From Actinomycetota bacterium (GTDB lineage Bacteria; Actinomycetota; Actinomycetes; Nanopelagicales; Nanopelagicaceae): a DNA stretch of 5,212 bases. The stretch's first letter is position 1, and each line of letters begins with the position of its first letter. The notes under the pieces were generated by a model, which saw only the letters and a list, made by a program, of their open reading frames with translations, did not search any database and was not told where the DNA came from. The translations under genes were made by a program, and so were the position numbers. The stretch lies in contig WLHG01000084.1 in the NCBI GenBank assembly GCA_009702845.1, positions 1-5,212 of the forward strand, given 5' to 3'. This document shows positions 1-4,654 of this stretch, one piece after another.

Positions 1-225
1 CGCGGTGAATATATGTTTGGGAAGAAAGCTCCAGTAACTGGCGCCGATGCCAATAATGCGGGCGACTTCGAATTAGAACAGTACATTCACCTGCGCATGC
101 TCAATGACGGTTTCCTCATAACGCCATTTCACAATATGGCGCTGATGTGCCCTGATACAACCGCTGCCGATGTGGATGCTCATACAAAAGCATTTCACTC
201 TATGTGCGCCGAACTCGTTCAATAG
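1..225 (+). CDS. Class III aminotransferase, C-terminal fragment (glutamate-1-semialdehyde aminomutase-like)
   Basis: The frame is open from base 1, so the gene enters from the left and only its last 74 codons are visible; the ATG at 13 is internal. The segment containing LNDGFLITPFHNMALM, followed by TTAADVDAHTKAF, matches the C-terminal small domain of PLP-dependent class III aminotransferases often annotated as glutamate-1-semialdehyde 2,1-aminomutase or 'aspartate aminotransferase family'. Canonical HemL proteins usually have a different sequence here (LAPSQFEAGFVS-type), so a HemL paralogue with another amine substrate is more likely than the haem-pathway enzyme. The catalytic lysine and PLP-binding motifs lie outside the window, so the reaction cannot be read. 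The next gene starts 40 bp downstream and appears to have its own promoter. Confidence 0.72.
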   Translation, partial: RGEYMFGKKAPVTGADANNAGDFELEQYIHLRMLNDGFLITPFHNMALMCPDTTAADVDAHTKAFHSMCAELVQ

Positions 226-229
226 CCTA

Positions 230-259
230 TTGACGAATTAATTAGAGATAGAGCAAACT
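230..259 (+). promoter_or_regulatory. Putative promoter for the secreted propeller gene (leaderless geometry)
   Basis: TTGACG (230-235, five of six matches to the sigma-70 -35 consensus) lies 18 bp before CAAACT (254-259, three of six matches to -10). Six bases then separate the -10 from the ATG at 266, so transcription would begin at or next to the start codon. No convincing Shine-Dalgarno sequence precedes that ATG, which agrees with a leaderless mRNA. The weak -10 keeps confidence low. Confidence 0.35.
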
Positions 260-265
260 TGCCCG

Positions 266-1351
266 ATGAAACGTGCGTTTTCACTCACCATCTCGTTCTT
301 GCTGATTTTCCTCGCAATATCTCCAATGAAGGCGAACGCTGCTGATTGGACGATGACAGAAGATGCAGGTGTTCATGTGAAAATGGGTATGAATGGCGTA
401 TCACCACATGTTGAACGATTAAATGGCGTTGATCGCGTATGGCGTTCTGATGGTCCTACTGGAACTGTCGCCAGTGATTGCAATGATGAGGGCGTTTGCA
501 CAAATGTTTCTCTAACGGGACGGCTGGGAAATGATTTTACCGTTATTACATTTTCAAACGGTTCCAAGCGTGCTTACTTTAAAGATATCGATGGGTCATA
601 CCAGCAGGTTTATTCCGCTCCTTGTAATGATGCAGGATGTACGAGTATCGGAACTAGAACGGCAACAACTCCAGATATGAAAGTGCCCGTTACTGCGAAA
701 GCATGGGGCGTACCCGATCCAGTGCTTTTACCAGATGGGAAAGTGCGGATATATATTGTGGAAAGCCCAGTAGAAGGCAGATGTACAGAGAAAATTGCAT
801 CCTACATTTCGAATGATGGAATCACTTTCACCAAAGAATCAGGCTGGCGTTTTGAAAATGGTTATGTAGATACGGAAATCTTACGCGCAAAAAATGGTGA
901 TTATTTAATGATCATGTCAGACATTGCGTGCACCTCTAACAATCGGCAAATGCTTTTTCTGAGCACTTCAACAGATGGATTAAATTGGGCAACTCCGCAG
1001 ATGCTCACCGGACCAGGAATAGAAGGTCTTGATCCCACTGGTTATGAAGTCTCACCGGGAGTCTTCCGAATTTATTACGCTCAAGGTGGTCCAAACCAGA
1101 CTTATGTATTGAAGCGCGGCACTTTGAAGTACACGCCAGCGCCAGTTGTTACTGCCACCCCAACACCAACACCAACGCCTACTCCAACACCCACTGTAAC
1201 GGCAACGCCTTCATCAACACCTGTACCTGCCGCTACTAAACCAACAGCCGTTGCAAAAAAGACAACCATTACCTGTATTAAAGGAAAAACAACCAAGAAG
1301 GTGACAGCAGTAAACCCTAAGTGTCCTAGCGGATACAAAAAGAAGGCTTAA
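266..1351 (+). CDS. Secreted beta-propeller-like protein with Thr-Pro linker and Cys/Lys-rich C-terminal tag
   Basis: The 361-residue product begins with a Sec signal peptide: basic MKR, a hydrophobic core to about residue 20, and a likely signal peptidase site after Ala25 (ANA|AD). The body (about 27-290) looks like a propeller of the glycosidase/sialidase kind: DPVLLPDGKVRIYI (151-164) is a typical blade start in GH43-like proteins, and SNDGITF (182-188) and STDGLNW (235-241) resemble Asp-box turns. Cysteines are even in number and paired in sequence (72/78, 120/125, 173/222, 337/353), as expected for extracellular disulfides. A Thr-Pro linker (298-311) leads to a tail with ITCIKGK...NPKCPSGYKKK (335-360), a tail type I recall from other freshwater actinobacterial surface proteins. 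No catalytic triad can be assigned, so glycan binding or hydrolysis is only a suggestion. The ATG is chosen because the signal peptide starts directly there. Confidence 0.8.
   Translation: MKRAFSLTISFLLIFLAISPMKANAADWTMTEDAGVHVKMGMNGVSPHVERLNGVDRVWRSDGPTGTVASDCNDEGVCTNVSLTGRLGNDFTVITFSNGSKRAYFKDIDGSYQQVYSAPCNDAGCTSIGTRTATTPDMKVPVTAKAWGVPDPVLLPDGKVRIYIVESPVEGRCTEKIASYISNDGITFTKESGWRFENGYVDTEILRAKNGDYLMIMSDIACTSNNRQMLFLSTSTDGLNWATPQMLTGPGIEGLDPTGYEVSPGVFRIYYAQGGPNQTYVLKRGTLKYTPAPVVTATPTPTPTPTPTPTVTATPSSTPVPAATKPTAVAKKTTITCIKGKTTKKVTAVNPKCPSGYKKKA
1157..1195 (+). repeat. Thr-Pro codon repeat (linker)
   Basis: Thirteen alternating Thr and Pro codons in frame, mostly ACA/ACC/ACT with CCA, give a degenerate 6-bp tandem repeat inside the secreted protein gene. 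It encodes an extended, probably O-glycosylatable or wall-spanning linker between the propeller-like body and the C-terminal tag. Codons vary at third positions, so the repeat is not a perfect microsatellite; length changes in multiples of 6 bp would keep the frame. Confidence 0.85.
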
Positions 1352-1376
1352 CTAACTGGGCTCTCACTGCTAGCCT
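1348..1376 (+). promoter_or_regulatory. Putative promoter for the PLP enzyme gene (leaderless geometry)
   Basis: TTAACT (1348-1353, four of six matches to TTGACA) overlaps the stop codon of the upstream gene. It is followed after exactly 17 bp by TAGCCT (1371-1376, TANNNT). The ATG at 1384 comes 7 bases later, so the mRNA would start at or beside the A of the start codon. There is no Shine-Dalgarno-like purine run in the 32-bp gap, which supports leaderless translation. Confidence 0.45.
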
Positions 1377-1383
1377 GCTCCGC

Positions 1384-2589
1384 ATGACTTACGACGTTAA
1401 TAAAGTCCGCTCTCATTTTCCTTCACTCAATACCGGATTAGCGTTCTTCGATGGACCGGGCGGAAGCCAAGTACCAGTTGCAGTAGGTGCGGCAATGGCG
1501 GCAGCGATTACGATGGCAATCTCAAATCGCAGTACGACCACAGAGTCGGAAAAGAATGCCGATGAGATAGTTTCGCAATTTCGAAAAGCTGTGGCCGATT
1601 TGATCGATGTAGATCCAAACGGAGTCGTTTATGGCCGATCATGGACGCAACTTACCTACGACTTTTCTCGCACACTATCTAAGAACTGGTCGGCAGGGGA
1701 TGAAATCGTTGTTTCGCGCTTAGATCACGACTCAAATATTCGTCCATGGATTCAAGCCGCCGAAGCCGTCGGTGCAACAGTGCGCTGGGCGGAGTTCGAT
1801 CCAGCCACATCAGAATTAAGCATTGAAGCTGTTGAAGCGGTTTTAACAAATAAAACAAAGCTCGTAGCAATCACTGGTGCTGGAAACACTATTGGCACGC
1901 GTCCTGATTTGAAATCAATCGCCGCGGCCGTCCATAAAGTTGGTGCGCTATTTTACGTTGACGGTGTTCATCTAACTCCGCATGCTGCAATCAGTGTCAA
2001 AGATATCGGCGCAGATTTCTTTGGATTCTCTTTTTATAAATTAATGGGTCCCCATTGCGCGGTGCTTACGGCATCACCAGCTCTGCTTGATTCACTCAAC
2101 AATGACAAGCTGCTGCCATCGACGAGTAATGTTCCTGAAAAGTTTGAATTCGGCACTCTGCCATACGAGATTATGGCTGGATGCACGGCAACGGTTAACT
2201 TCATCGCCGATTTGGCGCCAGGTTCTGGTACCACGCGCCGCGAAAAAATAGTCAACTCAATGAATGCCCTTGAAAAATATGAAGATGAGCTATTCATCTA
2301 CATGGAGAGTGTGGTTAAGGCGCTGCCAGGGGTCACAATGCATGGACACGCCAAGCACCGTACGCCAACTATCTATTTTTCATTTGCAGGCCACGATAGC
2401 GTCGAAATCTATAAAGCGATGGCGGCAAAGAAAGTAAATCTTCCAGCTCATAATTTCTATGCCATTGAGGTATCGAGAAAACTTGGCTTAGGAGATGTCG
2501 GGGCTTTGCGGGCAGGCCTTGCGCCATATACAACGCGTGCCGATGTGGATCGGTTAGTTGCAGGCTTAACAGAGCTAGTGGGCAAATAA
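1384..2589 (+). CDS. Cysteine desulfurase-like PLP enzyme (aminotransferase class V, TIGR01976-type) lacking the catalytic Cys
   Basis: The 401-residue protein is a full-length class V, fold-type I PLP enzyme. N-terminal FFDGPGGSQVP (21-31) is the usual substrate/cofactor loop. DHDSN (114-118) contains the PLP-stacking His115, VDGVH (192-196) gives Asp193 for the pyridine nitrogen and His196, and FSFYKLMGPH carries Lys219 as the probable Schiff-base residue. True NifS/SufS desulfurases have a mobile catalytic cysteine in the C-terminal third. Here the corresponding stretch is HNFYA (356-360), and the only cysteines are 225 and 267. This matches the 'cysteine desulfurase-like' subgroup whose reaction is not settled, so sulfur transfer should not be assumed; a lyase, transaminase or racemase-type activity is possible. 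Nothing nearby encodes a Suf or Isc scaffold. The start is set by the family N-terminus and a matching promoter just upstream. Confidence 0.88.
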   Translation: MTYDVNKVRSHFPSLNTGLAFFDGPGGSQVPVAVGAAMAAAITMAISNRSTTTESEKNADEIVSQFRKAVADLIDVDPNGVVYGRSWTQLTYDFSRTLSKNWSAGDEIVVSRLDHDSNIRPWIQAAEAVGATVRWAEFDPATSELSIEAVEAVLTNKTKLVAITGAGNTIGTRPDLKSIAAAVHKVGALFYVDGVHLTPHAAISVKDIGADFFGFSFYKLMGPHCAVLTASPALLDSLNNDKLLPSTSNVPEKFEFGTLPYEIMAGCTATVNFIADLAPGSGTTRREKIVNSMNALEKYEDELFIYMESVVKALPGVTMHGHAKHRTPTIYFSFAGHDSVEIYKAMAAKKVNLPAHNFYAIEVSRKLGLGDVGALRAGLAPYTTRADVDRLVAGLTELVGK

Positions 2590-2602
2590 TCCACAGATAA
2601 GG

Positions 2603-2628
2603 CACAAAGAATCCTGTGTGATTGCACA
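2603..2628. promoter_or_regulatory. CACA/TGTG inverted-repeat cluster upstream of the small-peptide gene
   Basis: The 96-bp gap 2590-2685 contains CACA (2603-2606), TGTG (2615-2618) and CACA (2625-2628), giving two overlapping dyads: CACA-N8-TGTG and TGTG-N6-CACA. The second resembles a CRP/FNR-type site but has a shorter spacer than the usual TGTG-N8-CACA. TTGCAC (2622-2627) could also serve as a -35, though the only -10 at a 17-bp spacing (TTACCT, 2645-2650) is poor. I see no clear promoter or terminator elsewhere in this gap. Confidence 0.2.
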
Positions 2629-2685
2629 AAGGAGGGCTCTATTTTTACCTCATCCGCAAGAGTTTGTGGTGAATTGGAGGCAAAA

Positions 2686-2802
2686 ATGAAACTATTACAG
2701 CGCAGCATTGCAGCCGCCACTTTGGCTGGCCTCTTTGCTCTTGCGGGTAATTCAGGTACTAAGGCGATTCCGGCAAAGCCAAAAAAACCTGTCCGACCTT
2801 AA
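2686..2802 (+). CDS. Small exported peptide (38 aa), unknown function
   Basis: This short ORF has the best ribosome binding site in the window: TTGGAGG at 2674-2680, 5 bases before the ATG. The product starts MKLLQR, continues with a 15-residue hydrophobic Ala/Leu segment (about 7-21), then NSGTKA, and ends in a Pro/Lys/Arg tail, IPAKPKKPVRP. That is a signal-peptide or membrane-anchor layout with a possible cleavage after TKA, releasing an 11-residue cationic proline-rich peptide. It is a complete transcription unit: the TAA is followed after 15 bp by a strong terminator, so it is not an obvious fragment of a longer gene. It has no cysteine and I do not recognise a family. It could be a secreted peptide, a membrane-tethered small protein, or the decayed head of a former exported protein. 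Confidence 0.62.
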   Translation: MKLLQRSIAAATLAGLFALAGNSGTKAIPAKPKKPVRP

Positions 2803-2817
2803 ATGGGGAGATAAAAG

Positions 2818-2850
2818 AAAAAGGAGCCAGTTCCCCTGGCTCCTTTTTTT
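2818..2850. terminator. Bidirectional intrinsic terminator
   Basis: A perfect 13-bp stem (2818-2830 with 2836-2848, core AAGGAGCCAG / CTGGCTCCTT) closes a 5-nt loop, TTCCC. On the plus strand it runs into T(7). On the minus strand the stem is followed by TTTCTTTTAT. It therefore ends both the small-peptide gene from the left and the glnR-mshD unit from the right, which converge here. Confidence 0.93.
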
Positions 2851-2864
2851 GCGAACTTTAAAGC

Positions 2865-3338
2865 TTAACTAAAGCCCAGTGACTCGTAGAGTTTTAAGCC
2901 TTTTTCATTGTCAGCATCAACGTACAACATCGCGTGGCGGATACCTTTACTAAATAGATAGTTCATAGCTGCAATTGAAACTGCGCGACCGATTCCATGG
3001 CCCATGTAATCAGGGTTAACGCCCACAACATATAGCTCACCGACTGGTTCTTGATTGACTAGGTCTCGGTGAATCTTTGTCCAGCAGGTACCGACCAGCT
3101 GATTATTTTCAACGGCCAAGAAAAAGCCCTTGGGATCAAACCACGGCTCGGCCATGCGATTTTCTAAATCTTGCATTGCCCAGTTACCTTGATCGGGGTG
3201 GTCTATAAAAATCCTGTTATTGAGATCTAGCCACGCCTGCTTATGTCGCTCGGGGTCAAAAGTTTCAATAGTAAAGCCGTGATCAGTATCGGGGATACGT
3301 CCTTGTAGAGAGCGATGAATCTTTAATATATGGCGCAC
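2865..3338 (-). CDS. mshD: MshD-like GNAT acetyltransferase, single-domain (short) form
   Basis: The product resembles the C-terminal catalytic half of mycothiol synthase, which acetylates Cys-GlcN-Ins with acetyl-CoA in the last step of mycothiol synthesis. Diagnostic stretches are LNNRIFIDHPDQGNW (39-53), AEPWFDPKGFF (63-73), GELYVVGVNP (100-109, Glu101 aligning with the proposed catalytic Glu), the acetyl-CoA loop MGHGIG (112-117), and LYVDADN...LYESLGF. Known MshD proteins are about 300 residues with two GNAT domains; this one has 157. The frame is closed by a TAG only 5 codons upstream of the start, so the N-terminal domain is absent. It also stops right after YESLGFS, where homologues continue for roughly 10-15 residues. 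The start is GTG at 3338, 2 nt after the glnR stop, with no Shine-Dalgarno, so translation is probably coupled to glnR. It could be a minimal MshD or a GNAT with a shifted substrate. Confidence 0.78.
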   Translation of the reverse strand: MRHILKIHRSLQGRIPDTDHGFTIETFDPERHKQAWLDLNNRIFIDHPDQGNWAMQDLENRMAEPWFDPKGFFLAVENNQLVGTCWTKIHRDLVNQEPVGELYVVGVNPDYMGHGIGRAVSIAAMNYLFSKGIRHAMLYVDADNEKGLKLYESLGFS

Positions 3339-3340
3339 GG

Positions 3341-4054
3341 CTATACGCGTTCGCTAATGGAGCTCTCTTTGCCAGTACTTGGCATTGTGAATCGATAACC
3401 TACGTTTCGTACAGTTCCGATAATTGCTTCAAACTCTGGTCCAAGCTTTGAACGTAAACGTCGTATATGTACATCGACGGTACGTGTTCCACCAAAGTAG
3501 TCATAGCCCCAAATCTCTTGTAAGAGTTGGGCGCGAGTAAATACTCGCCCTGGGTGTTGAGCTAGGTACTTTAAAAGTTCAAACTCTTTAAAGGTTAAAT
3601 CTAGGGCGTTGCCTTTCAAGCGTGCGGTGTAGCTTGCCTCATCAATAACAACGTCACCAGTACGGATCTCACCTGAGTGCGGATCACTTTGTGCCATGAG
3701 GGCCAGATGCTTACCCATTGCGATACGGATTCGTGCATCGACTTCGGCCGGTCCGGAAGTATCGAGTAAAACATCATCGATTCCCCAGTCGGCGCTCACG
3801 GCAGATAATCCACCCTCGGTTGCAATGACAATGATTGGACAACCAAGTCCAGTAGTCGTTAACAGTCGTGCAAGAGATTTAGCGGCAGGCAGGTCACGAC
3901 GTGCATCAACGAGGATGAGATCAACTTCGGGAACATCGACTAGAACGCTCGCCTCAGCTGGCAAGATGCGAACACTATGCGCAAGCAAACCAAGTGCAGG
4001 TAGAACTTCTGCGCTCGCCAAGTGTGTATTCGTAAGTAGCAACACTCTGGCCAT
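3341..4054 (-). CDS. glnR: GlnR-type OmpR-family nitrogen regulator
   Basis: The 237-residue protein has an N-terminal receiver-like domain (about 1-115) and a C-terminal winged-helix DNA-binding domain (about 130-224). The run [20 protein letters not shown] (151-170), followed by [20 protein letters not shown] (182-201) and [11 protein letters not shown], is nearly identical to actinobacterial GlnR. So is [20 protein letters not shown] in the receiver. Asp50 is kept, but the usual acidic pocket and kinase-linked residues of true receivers are not evident; GlnR is known as an orphan regulator that dimerises without phosphorylation. GlnR controls ammonium assimilation genes such as glnA and amtB. 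The C-terminal tail after the winged helix is short (about 14 residues) compared with Streptomyces GlnR. No sensor kinase gene lies nearby. It begins at an ATG with a -10 element six bases upstream and leads directly into mshD. Confidence 0.94.
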   Translation of the reverse strand: MARVLLLTNTHLASAEVLPALGLLAHSVRILPAEASVLVDVPEVDLILVDARRDLPAAKSLARLLTTTGLGCPIIVIATEGGLSAVSADWGIDDVLLDTSGPAEVDARIRIAMGKHLALMAQSDPHSGEIRTGDVVIDEASYTARLKGNALDLTFKEFELLKYLAQHPGRVFTRAQLLQEIWGYDYFGGTRTVDVHIRRLRSKLGPEFEAIIGTVRNVGYRFTMPSTGKESSISERV

Positions 4055-4089
4055 TGGTACAGACTACCCCTGTGAAATCATTGCTTCCA
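4037..4089. promoter_or_regulatory. Candidate bidirectional promoter between glnR and the thioredoxin gene
   Basis: On the minus strand, TAGTCT (complement of 4061-4066) sits 6 bases before the glnR ATG, with TGGAAG (complement of 4084-4089) 17 bp further upstream. On the plus strand, CAGACT (4060-4065) sits 6 bases before the thioredoxin GTG at 4072, with TAGCAA (4037-4042) 17 bp upstream. The two -10 elements share five base pairs on opposite strands. Both predicted transcripts would start at the start codon. The -35 matches are only three of six each, so this is a proposal. Confidence 0.42.
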
Positions 4090-4482
4090 CTCCTCGTAGT
4101 CATAGCGTTAGCTAGCGCCTATGGATTTTGGTATCAGCGCTCGCGCGGCACAGTAAAAGCTAAATCTGGAGAGTCGCTAATCACCGAAGCCATGATCGGC
4201 GGAGCCCTCGGTTCACGGGCAACTTTGGTGCAATTTTCTTCGGCATTCTGTACACCCTGCAGGGCAACCCGTGTTCTCCTCGAGAATATCGTGAGCGGTA
4301 TAGATGACGTTAATTATGTCGAAGTCGATGCTGAAGCATCCTTAGATCTAGTTCGGTCGTTAAATATATTAAGTACTCCAACAACCCTCATTCTTAATTC
4401 ACGGGGCATGGAAGTAGGCCGGGCTATTGGCGCGCCTAAAAGAGAGCAAGTTATGGCTGCACTTGCAGCTATACGCAAATAG
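4072..4482 (+). CDS. Membrane-anchored thioredoxin-like protein (ThiX-like)
   Basis: From GTG 4072 the product has 136 residues: a hydrophobic N-terminal helix (about 3-19, MKSLLPLLVVIALASAYGFW) that is a signal anchor, then a thioredoxin fold. The active site is CTPC (Cys60 and Cys63) in FSSAFCTPCRATR, and LSTPTTLIL supplies the cis-proline (Pro103) opposite it. The protein probably faces outside the membrane and reduces or exchanges disulfides there. I prefer the GTG at 4072 to the TTG at 4054 because it begins directly with Lys plus the hydrophobic helix, while the longer version adds a polar VQTTP and would overlap the glnR start codon. As recalled, M. tuberculosis has a similar CxxC protein, ThiX (Rv0816c), in the same neighbourhood as glnR and mshD. 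No obvious terminator follows the stop; a leader region begins about 10 bp later. Confidence 0.87.
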   Translation: MKSLLPLLVVIALASAYGFWYQRSRGTVKAKSGESLITEAMIGGALGSRATLVQFSSAFCTPCRATRVLLENIVSGIDDVNYVEVDAEASLDLVRSLNILSTPTTLILNSRGMEVGRAIGAPKREQVMAALAAIRK

Positions 4483-4490
4483 TTCGCAAC

Positions 4491-4519
4491 TGGCTTATTT
4501 CTCTCACATTCTTTACGAT
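4491..4519 (+). promoter_or_regulatory. Putative promoter of the leader peptide / DUF4395 unit
   Basis: TGGCTT (4491-4496, weak -35) is followed after 17 bp by TACGAT (4514-4519, four of six matches to TATAAT). The expected start point is near 4526, where a GTG opens the leader ORF, six bases after the -10. This repeats the geometry seen at the other leaderless starts in this window. An alternative, TTCGCA (4483-4488) with CATTCT (4507-4512), would place the start at the ATG at 4520. Confidence 0.4.
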
Positions 4520-4525
4520 ATGCAG

Positions 4526-4603
4526 GTGTCTTTAGCCAGCAATTTCACCAAGCGCCGAGTGATTGATTTCGGACGCCTTGCTGGCTCTTTGTGTCGAATG
4601 TAA
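4526..4603 (+). CDS. Putative leader peptide (25 aa, ...SLCRM)
   Basis: A tiny ORF ends 51 bp before the DUF4395 start. From GTG 4526 it encodes MSLASNFTKRR then VIDFGRLAGSLCRM; an in-frame ATG at 4520 would add two residues (MQ). The pattern RR-x-x-D-x-x-R-x-x-x-x-x-CR resembles the short 'putative leader peptides' annotated in many actinobacteria upstream of sulfur and cysteine genes, recalled from memory. No Shine-Dalgarno precedes it, but a -10 lies six bases before the GTG, so it is likely leaderless. Its single Cys codon (TGT, 4592-4594) is third from the end and lies within the base of a hairpin that covers the DUF4395 ribosome binding site. The likely role is to sense cysteine supply through ribosome speed at that codon, not to make a functional peptide. 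The start and the role are inferred. Confidence 0.55.
   Translation: MSLASNFTKRRVIDFGRLAGSLCRM
4534..4586 (+). promoter_or_regulatory. Hairpin within the leader ORF
   Basis: AGCCAGCAA (4534-4542) pairs perfectly with TTGCTGGCT (4578-4586). Inside, GCGCCGA (4552-4558) pairs with TCGG-A-CGC (4569-4576) with one bulged A, leaving a 10-nt loop. No proper T-tract follows (CTTTGTGT), so it is a poor terminator. It directly abuts the hairpin that hides the downstream ribosome binding site and could stack on it or pause ribosomes. Confidence 0.6.
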
Positions 4604-4647
4604 TTGTTGTAATTTAAAAAACAATTATCCATTCATCGACCAAAGGA
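4587..4647 (+). promoter_or_regulatory. Hairpin sequestering the DUF4395 Shine-Dalgarno (candidate cysteine attenuator)
   Basis: Nested pairings line up as one long stem: TAATTGTT (4601-4608) with AACAATTA (4620-4627), GAATG (4596-4600) with CATTC (4630-4634), TC (4594-4595) with GA (4638-4639), and CTTTG (4587-4591) with CAAAG (4641-4645), with small internal loops. The last arm takes up most of the ribosome binding site AAAGGA (4642-4647) of DUF4395. The left arm contains the Cys codon (4592-4594) and stop codon (4601-4603) of the leader ORF. A ribosome held there would open the stem and expose the site. The AT-rich palindrome also contains a -10-like TGTAAT (4608-4613), so a promoter or operator role for that part is an alternative. 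Confidence 0.5.
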
Positions 4648-4654
4648 AAATATT

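Noticed and set aside
1157..1195. Phase-variable microsatellite
   Set aside because: The unit is 6 bp and in frame with varied third positions, so slippage would not switch the gene off.
2629..2636. Shine-Dalgarno-like AAGGAGGG in the gap after the PLP enzyme gene
   Set aside because: No ATG, GTG or TTG lies within usable distance downstream, so it does not start a gene.
2369..2720. Two minus-strand ORFs across the end of the PLP enzyme gene
   Set aside because: They overlap the strongly supported plus-strand gene and each other, have no ribosome binding site or recognisable motif, and one runs over the small-peptide start.
3339..3356. Frameshifted N-terminal MshD domain hidden upstream of the mshD start
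   Set aside because: The upstream DNA in all its length is glnR coding sequence, and the mshD frame is closed by a TAG five codons before the GTG.
4054..4071. TTG at 4054 as the thioredoxin start (142 aa)
   Set aside because: It would overlap the glnR start codon and puts a polar stretch before the membrane helix; GTG at 4072 gives a normal signal anchor and fits the -10 spacing.
4055..4085. GlnR autoregulatory box between glnR and the thioredoxin gene
   Set aside because: GTAC and GTGAAA fragments are present but do not match the gTnAC-n6-GaAAc arrangement with proper spacing.
3696..4115. 139-aa plus-strand ORF antisense to glnR
   Set aside because: Arg/Ser/Thr-rich, low-complexity translation with no domain, lying wholly across the well-supported glnR gene and its divergent neighbour; a frame shadow.
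4534..4586. Leader hairpin as an intrinsic terminator of the thioredoxin gene
   Set aside because: The loop region is long and only CTTTGTGT follows instead of a T-tract; its position inside the leader ORF fits a regulatory role better.
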